20,521 nt of DNA from CAYVAP01 sp964343195 (GTDB lineage: Bacteria > Bacteroidota > Bacteroidia > J057), in contig CAYFIR010000116.1 of assembly GCA_964343195.1 (NCBI GenBank), positions 1 to 20,521 of the forward strand, read 5' to 3'. The translations under genes were made by a program, and so were the position numbers. Positions 15,255-20,521 of this stretch are shown one piece after another. The notes under the pieces were generated by a model. It made no database searches, was not told the origin of the DNA, and saw only the letters and a program-made list of their open reading frames with translations. Within the stretch, counting starts at the first letter, position 1, and the number at the start of each line of letters is the position of its first letter.

Positions 15255-18200
15255 CTACTGCACCAGAATCGTCCGATGTACGGGGCCTTCCGGGCCGAGG
15301 ATGACCAAGCGGTAACTTCCCTGTGACAACCCATGCAGATCGATGGTTAAGGTGTATTCCCCTTTATCCAACGGAAGTGTTTCACTCCGTAATTCCATGC
15401 CCTGCATGTTGTACAGCTTCCACTGAAGGGGTTGGGCTTTGTCGGTTTGCACTTCAAGATGGGTGACTTCCTCAGCGGGATTCGGATATAAAGTCCCCAC
15501 ATGGAATCGATCCAGGATTCCCACCCAAACCTGCTTTACTTCTGAGAAGGTCGGGAGGTCGTTGCGGAACTCAGCCCGGATCCGATAGGTGTGTACCTTC
15601 TCACCGTGCAGATCATAATCCTGGTGGGAGTAAGCCACTTTGTCTCCAATTGTACCTTCCGCTGGGACAAAAGCGATTTCACTGAAGTCATCTTCACCAG
15701 CCAGTTTACGCTCAACTACATATCCCTGTAAGCCTCCAACTTCTTCCATGGACCAGGAAAGGTCATTGCCCAGATTGGTCCGTCCGATGCTAATCAGCAC
15801 AGGATTGGGCTGCAGGCTACGGGTACACCCTACTTCGAGCGTGTAGTCACCTCCCGTGATGGATGCATCCGTCAGGTAAATGTAGTAGGTGGTGCCTACC
15901 ACTGTTTGGAACGACAGCTCTGAAGTTCCCCCAAAGCAGTTGGTCCCGTCGTCATTGGACATTTCGCAGGTCAGGCTGCCACAGGTGCCAGAGTAGATGA
16001 ACAGCTGAGTATTAAGAGCTGGTACACTGTTACAGGTACTTAAGGTTATGGTATTTCCATCTCCCTGGAAGGTAAACCATACCCCTACCCCACGTGGACG
16101 TACCCCCGCACAGCGGGTAGTAGGTGCTCCAGCGTTCGTAGCTCCCCCAAATGATCCCGTAACGACATCTCCACAATTCAACGGTGTGGCATTGGCACAG
16201 GAGTCATTCACTGGTGGGAACACACCTGCACAATTCAGGTTTACCGTTGCCCCCATTTTTACACAAGTGGTCTGATTTTCTGCAGCGAGGAAGGTACTCA
16301 CTCCATTTCCACTCACAAACCGACCGAGTGAATAGATACCTGGAGAAAGACCGGGAAGCGTTACCGTGGCAAAGGTCACGCTCTGCAATGCCTGGATCCG
16401 GTAGGGCTGAGTTACCTGTCCCTGGAAAGCCATGAAGACCTCGAAACTATCGTTGCTTACGCATACTGCCCAGACGCTATCGATTACCATGCTATCGCAA
16501 TCTACAACTGGTGTACAGTCAGCCGTGATGAGCGGAGACACCGCAGAACAGCTTGGGTCATCAGGATCCTCCACGCGAGCCCGTATCTGAGTACTATTCG
16601 CATAGAATCCAACAGTATGTACCCCGCTTACCAGGGTGGTATCTAGCAATATCTGGCTTGCAATGTCTTCAATTATGGTTCGGTATGGGCCAGTAGTACC
16701 GCTAATGCCCACGACCGCCTGGAATGAGTCAGTTGTAATGGATGGGACACACTGTGCAAACAGGGTGTCTATCGCGACATCACAGAGTAAACTACAATCT
16801 TCCAGCAGCAGGGCCGTCGTGTCAGCACAGTCGACCATGTCAAGATCGGTGACCACCAGTTGTACCCCTTGCGTGCTCACGAAGGGTCCGAAGGTGTAGG
16901 TCCCAGCACTTACCGTATCAAGCTTCGCGCCGCCCAGGATGCTCACTTCGAAGTTGTTGCCCGTGCCAGTGAAGCTAAGGTCTACTTCGAAACTCACATT
17001 GTCGAGGCAGTTAGCGACTGCGTTGGTGATTGCGACGTCGCAGAGCGGGGAGCAATCTTCCAACAGCAGGGCCGTCGTGTCGGCACAATCTACATTATCA
17101 AGATCGGTGACCACCAGTTGCACGCCCTGCGTGCTCGAGAATGGTCCGAAGGTGTAGGTCCCGGCGGACAGCGTATCCAGTTTCGCGCCGCCCAGGATGC
17201 TCACTTCGAAGTTGCTGCCCGTACCCGTGAAGCTCAGGTCGACTTCGAAACTCACATTGTCTATGCAGTTGGCAACCGCGTTGGTGATTGCGACATCGCA
17301 GAGCGGGGAGCAATCTTCCAGCAGCAGGGCCGTCGTATCGGCGCAGTCGACCATGTCAAGGTCGGTGACCACCAGTTGCACGCCCTGCGTGCTCAGGAAC
17401 GGTCCGAAGGTATAGGTTCCAGCGGACAGCGTATCAAGCTTCGCGCCGCCCAGGATGCTCACTTCGAAGTTGCTGCCCGTGCCAGTGAAGCTCAGGTCGA
17501 CTTCGAATGAAACGTTGTCGATACAGTTAGCGACCGCATTGGTGATCGCCAAATCGCACAGCGGAGAACAATCTTCCAGCAACAGGGCCGTCGTGTCAGC
17601 GCAATCGACCATGTCAAGGTNNNNNNNNNNNNNNNNNNNNNNNNNNNNNNNNNNNNNNNNNNNNNNNNNNNNNNNNNNNNNNNNNNNNNNNNNNNNNNNN
17701 NNNNNNNNNNNNNNNNNNNNCAGCGCAATCGACCATGTCAAGGTCGGTCACCACCAGTTGCACGCCCTGCGTGCTAAGGAATGGTCCGAAGGTATAGGTC
17801 CCAGCGGCTAGCGTATCCAGTTTCGCGCCGCCCAGGATGCTCACTTCGAAGTTGCTGCCCGTGCCAGTGAAGCTCAGGTCTACTTCGAATGAAACGTTGT
17901 CGAGGCAGTTGGCGACCGCGTTGGTGATCGCCACGTCGCATAGCGGGGAACAATCTTCCAGCAACAGGGCCGTCGTGTCAGCGCAATCGACCATGTCAAG
18001 GTCGGTCACCACCAGTTGCACGCCCTGCGTGCTCGCAAATGGTCCGAAGGTATAGGTTCCGGCGGACAGCGTATCAAGCTTCGCGCCGCCCAGGATGCTC
18101 ACTTCGAAGTTGCTGCCTGTGCCAGTGAAGCTCAGGTCTACTTCGAATGAAACGTTGTCGATACAGTTAGCGACTGCGTTGGTGATTGCGACGTCGCACA

Positions 18201-19932
18201 GCGGGGAGCAATCTTCCAACAGCAACGCGGTAGTGTCGGAACAAAATGGATTATCCAGGTCCCGGATCACCAATTGTATAGCCTGATTGCTCGTAAATGG
18301 CCCAAAGGTATGTGCACCTGCCGCCACCGTATCCAATACTGCACCGCCAAGTAGTGAAATTTCATACTGGTTTCCGCTTCCAGCGAAGTCCAGGTCAACA
18401 CTGAAGCTCACATTGTCAATGCAGCTAGCCGTAGCAGAGTTGAGCTGTAATGTACAATCATCCGGGCCACATTCTGCAATAGCATTAATGTCTCCATGTC
18501 CTGTATAGTCTCCTGTGAAAAGGAACCAACCAGAAATCCCATATTCTCCATTTTTGGCATTCGCAGCTACTCCATACTGGAATCCTACCGCTCGGTTGGG
18601 CGGATTATGAGAAAGGAACAGGGTATCGCCATCAAACGCAGTTCCAGGAACACCCGTAACCTGACTTCGCATGCTATCGACCTCCCAGAATGTCCAGTCC
18701 TGCTGATTGGCAGCAACCAATGCCGGGGGTGCCAATTCGACTTTCACCCCTCTTCCCAGTGCTGTCCAGGCAGCATAGTCACGCTGATCAATCAGCCAGA
18801 TGTTTACATCCCATTGCTGATTGGGATTATCAATGTGGTAGGCCCTACCCGTAATTCTTGCAGTGCTATCGTCATAGATCGTCAACATTCCCCCACTGTA
18901 ATCCCAATGGAAATAAGGGGTAGTAGTACCTGGAATATCAACCAGATACAGCCCGGTGCTGTATGGCAGGGTATCCCAGTCAGATAACGGACATTCAAGG
19001 ACTACCTCACCGGTATCACAGAATGCATATAACTCACGGGTGGATACCTCACAGAATAATAGGTCATCATCCTTGGCCGTGAAGACCAGTGTATCTGAGG
19101 TGTTATAGGGTCCAAATGTATAAGTCCCGGCAGTAAGTCCGGACAGACTGTTGCCAAGGTTATCGAAGATGCTGTAGTTGTTACCTGATCCCCCTATGCT
19201 CACGGAGACCTCGTAGGACTGATCATCCAAACAGGTCGGGATAGCAGCCAGAAGCTCGACTTCACATGACTGTCCACAGCTCAGGGTTGAGTTCAGGTCT
19301 CCATGGCCGGTATAGGATCCGGAGTAGAGAAACCATCCTGATATTCCGAAATCTCCATTTTTCGCGTTGGCAGCGACTCCCATCTGAAAGCCAAATTGCC
19401 GCGAGGGGGGGTTGTGTGACAGGTAAAGGGTGTCCCCGTCATATTGGGTACCGGGAATACCGGTAACGATGCTACGCAGGCTGTCAACTTCAAAAAAATT
19501 CCAGTCCTGCTTATTCGAATCTACCGCTGCCTGTGGAGCCCACTCTACTTTTACGTCCCTTCCCAATGCGGTCCAGGTATTGTAATCTACTCCGTCCTTC
19601 AACCACATGTCCACCGCCCACTGACGGTTATTGTCCAGTTGGTTGACAACCTGACCAGTGATGTGGGCAGTACTGTCGCTAAAAAATGTAATTGAGGGCG
19701 AACCCATCCACGAATACTGTGGTGTAAGTTCGCCTGGTAAATTAGCAAGGTAAAAGCCAAAGCCTCCAGGTGAGCTAGATGTCTGCGGAGCCGTGGGAGC
19801 AAAGTCCTGTAAATCACAGGAATTTAGCTGCTGTGGCCCTTGTGCACGTATCGCTGTGGGCACCCACAGCAATATAAACACCAGATAAAGCCAGGAGGTG
19901 TGTTTCCCCAAATTGTGTAAACCCTTTTGCAT
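15255..19932 (-). CDS. large secreted repeat protein with type IX sorting domain
   Basis: One gene split by the gap at 17621-17720; the two halves are in different frames only because the gap size is nominal. Merging the identical 24-base flanks gives a single frame of 1517 residues. Start ATG at 19930-19932, then a signal peptide (HTSWLYLVFILLWVPTAIRA, cleavage before QG). Domain order: an unrecognised domain (about 25-215, with WTALGRDVKVE and GFGVAANAKNG-like motifs); one repeat; a second copy of that domain (about 310-487, WTALGRGVKVE); eight 86-residue repeats (such as CDVAITNAVANCIDNVSFEV), five nearly identical; a domain starting NDSCANATPLNCGDVVTGSF that resembles Bacteroidota PPC-like domains; a fibronectin-III-like part; and a C-terminal sorting domain (GTLYPNPAEEVTHLEV … GSYRLVILGPEG). 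Probably a surface or released adhesin-like protein exported by type IX secretion. Each repeat has conserved Cys pairs. No catalytic motif seen. Confidence 0.88.
16784..18234 (-). repeat. 258-bp tandem coding repeats
   Basis: The same codons (for Leu-Leu-Leu-Glu-Asp) recur at 16800, 17058, 17316 and 17574, then at 17956 and 18214, i.e. every 258 bp apart from the gap. Removing the 100 N and the duplicated 24 bases makes the interval across the gap exactly 258 as well. Units are nearly identical at the DNA level, which points to recent expansion or gene conversion. More diverged units lie on both sides. Confidence 0.95.
17621..17720. other. assembly gap (100 N) inside the repeat array
   Basis: Exactly 100 N. 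The 24 bases before it (17597-17620) are identical to the 24 bases after it (17721-17744), as expected when two contigs end in the same repeat. The true length is either a 24-base overlap or 234 bp plus a multiple of 258. Confidence 0.97.
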
Positions 19933-20521
19933 TTCTGTTGAATGAACGAGACCCTTTATACGCAAAAATGAATAAAAATCTACCGAAATCGCTATCAAAG
20001 AGCGAATTCCTCTGCCAAATCCATTTTCATAATTGTGGAGAGAACAGCCTTTAACACCGATTACTCAAATGATTACCCAGTATTACACTGCCAACTTCGA
20101 GCCACTCGACCAGTCACTTTTTTGCCTATTCGCGAAAAAGGTCCAAATGACACAAATTATTCGCATTAAATAAGACTGATTGAACCCACTGGTTTTCAAG
20201 CCTGTTTCTCCTATGAGAAAAATCACCAGATGGGCACCCCTGTCTAATCAAGCCCCAATGGTTATTTCCCAGGACTGTACAGACAAAAACTATTCCCAAA
20301 AGTGGGAAATTCGTGAATGTTCTGTTTTAGGGGTATTCAAGTGCTTTGTCCATTTGAAAATACTGAGGAAGCGGTAACAGACTTTTCGCGGATAAAGGCG
20401 GAAAAAGCAAGTCCTGGGCACCGCCGAAGGAATGCAGCGATCACCCATCATGGGGGATTTGACAGTGCACTAGTCATTAGTTTCGCGGTTCAAAGTTCAA
20501 GGTTGAAAGTTGCCTGGGCTA
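19933..20521. other. gene-free right end, upstream of the large secreted protein
   Basis: There are 589 bp with no gene that I can support. The part near 19933-20060 should hold the promoter of the minus-strand secreted protein, but I could not fix the boxes. A 9-bp hairpin (ctttttt gc / gcgaaaaag, one wobble) lies at 20117-20140 and a smaller one (ttccc/gggaa) at 20293-20308. A TTG-start frame at 20180-20377 has no signal, domain or ribosome site. The extreme right end is a heptamer repeat. Confidence 0.5.
20488..20515 (+). repeat. heptamer repeat at the right edge
   Basis: Units gttcaaa, gttcaag, gttgaaa and gttgcct in tandem. The same word family is found in frame inside permease 1 at 3371-3412. 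The array may continue beyond the window. Confidence 0.75.

Noticed and set aside
16860..17510. 216-codon plus-strand frame over the repeats
   Set aside because: Antisense shadow of the 258-bp coding repeats; its periodicity is inherited from them.
16784..18234. CRISPR-like repeat array
   Set aside because: 258-bp units are contiguous, coding and without spacers; the 7- and 9-bp arrays elsewhere also lack spacers, and no cas gene is present.
20180..20377. 65-codon frame at the right end
   Set aside because: TTG start, no ribosome site, signal or recognisable motif.

Overview
The window looks like a chromosomal piece from a Bacteroidota bacterium, probably of the Saprospiria type (Lewinella/Haliscomenobacter-like). 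The grounds are a type IX secretion C-terminal sorting domain, several 6-bladed beta-propeller lipoproteins, Bacteroidota-style lipoproteins, weak or absent Shine-Dalgarno sites and many short tandem-repeat words between and inside genes. The genus is inferred, not shown. Two runs of exactly 100 N (9104-9203 and 17621-17720) mark draft-assembly gaps of unknown size. No tRNA, rRNA, CRISPR array or transposase was seen.

Left and middle (1-11048): there are three copies of a two-gene cassette. Each has a small secreted six-cysteine peptide followed, on the same strand, by a 6-bladed beta-propeller lipoprotein. Cassette 1 lies on the minus strand (peptide 322-579, propeller 1-229, cut by the window edge). 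Cassettes 2 and 3 are in tandem on the plus strand (peptides 7798-8053 and 9349-9591; propellers 8197 to the gap and 9816-11048). Peptides 1 and 2 share a cysteine pattern and propellers 1 and 2 are close relatives; peptide 3 and propeller 3 diverge together. Peptide 2 carries a one-base frameshift in a run of seven T.

Between and beyond the cassettes is a complete but scattered RND tripartite pump: permease 1 (899-4153), lipoprotein adaptor (4465-5550), a TolC-like outer-membrane channel on the opposite strand (5795-7249), and a second, different permease (11234-14254) beyond cassettes 2 and 3. The pump genes are littered with 7- and 9-bp tandem repeats. These lie across three stop codons and inside permease 1 in frame. 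Upstream of permease 2 is a 147-bp element whose ends pair over 18 positions, with every mismatch being a G-U wobble.

Right (14394-19932): an outer-membrane beta-barrel protein (minus strand) and one very large secreted repeat protein (minus strand, interrupted by the second gap). The large protein has two copies of an unrecognised domain of about 180 residues, at least nine repeats of about 86 residues, a carbohydrate-binding-like or PPC-like domain and a type IX sorting domain. A strong hairpin terminator follows it. The last 590 bases hold no gene that I can support.
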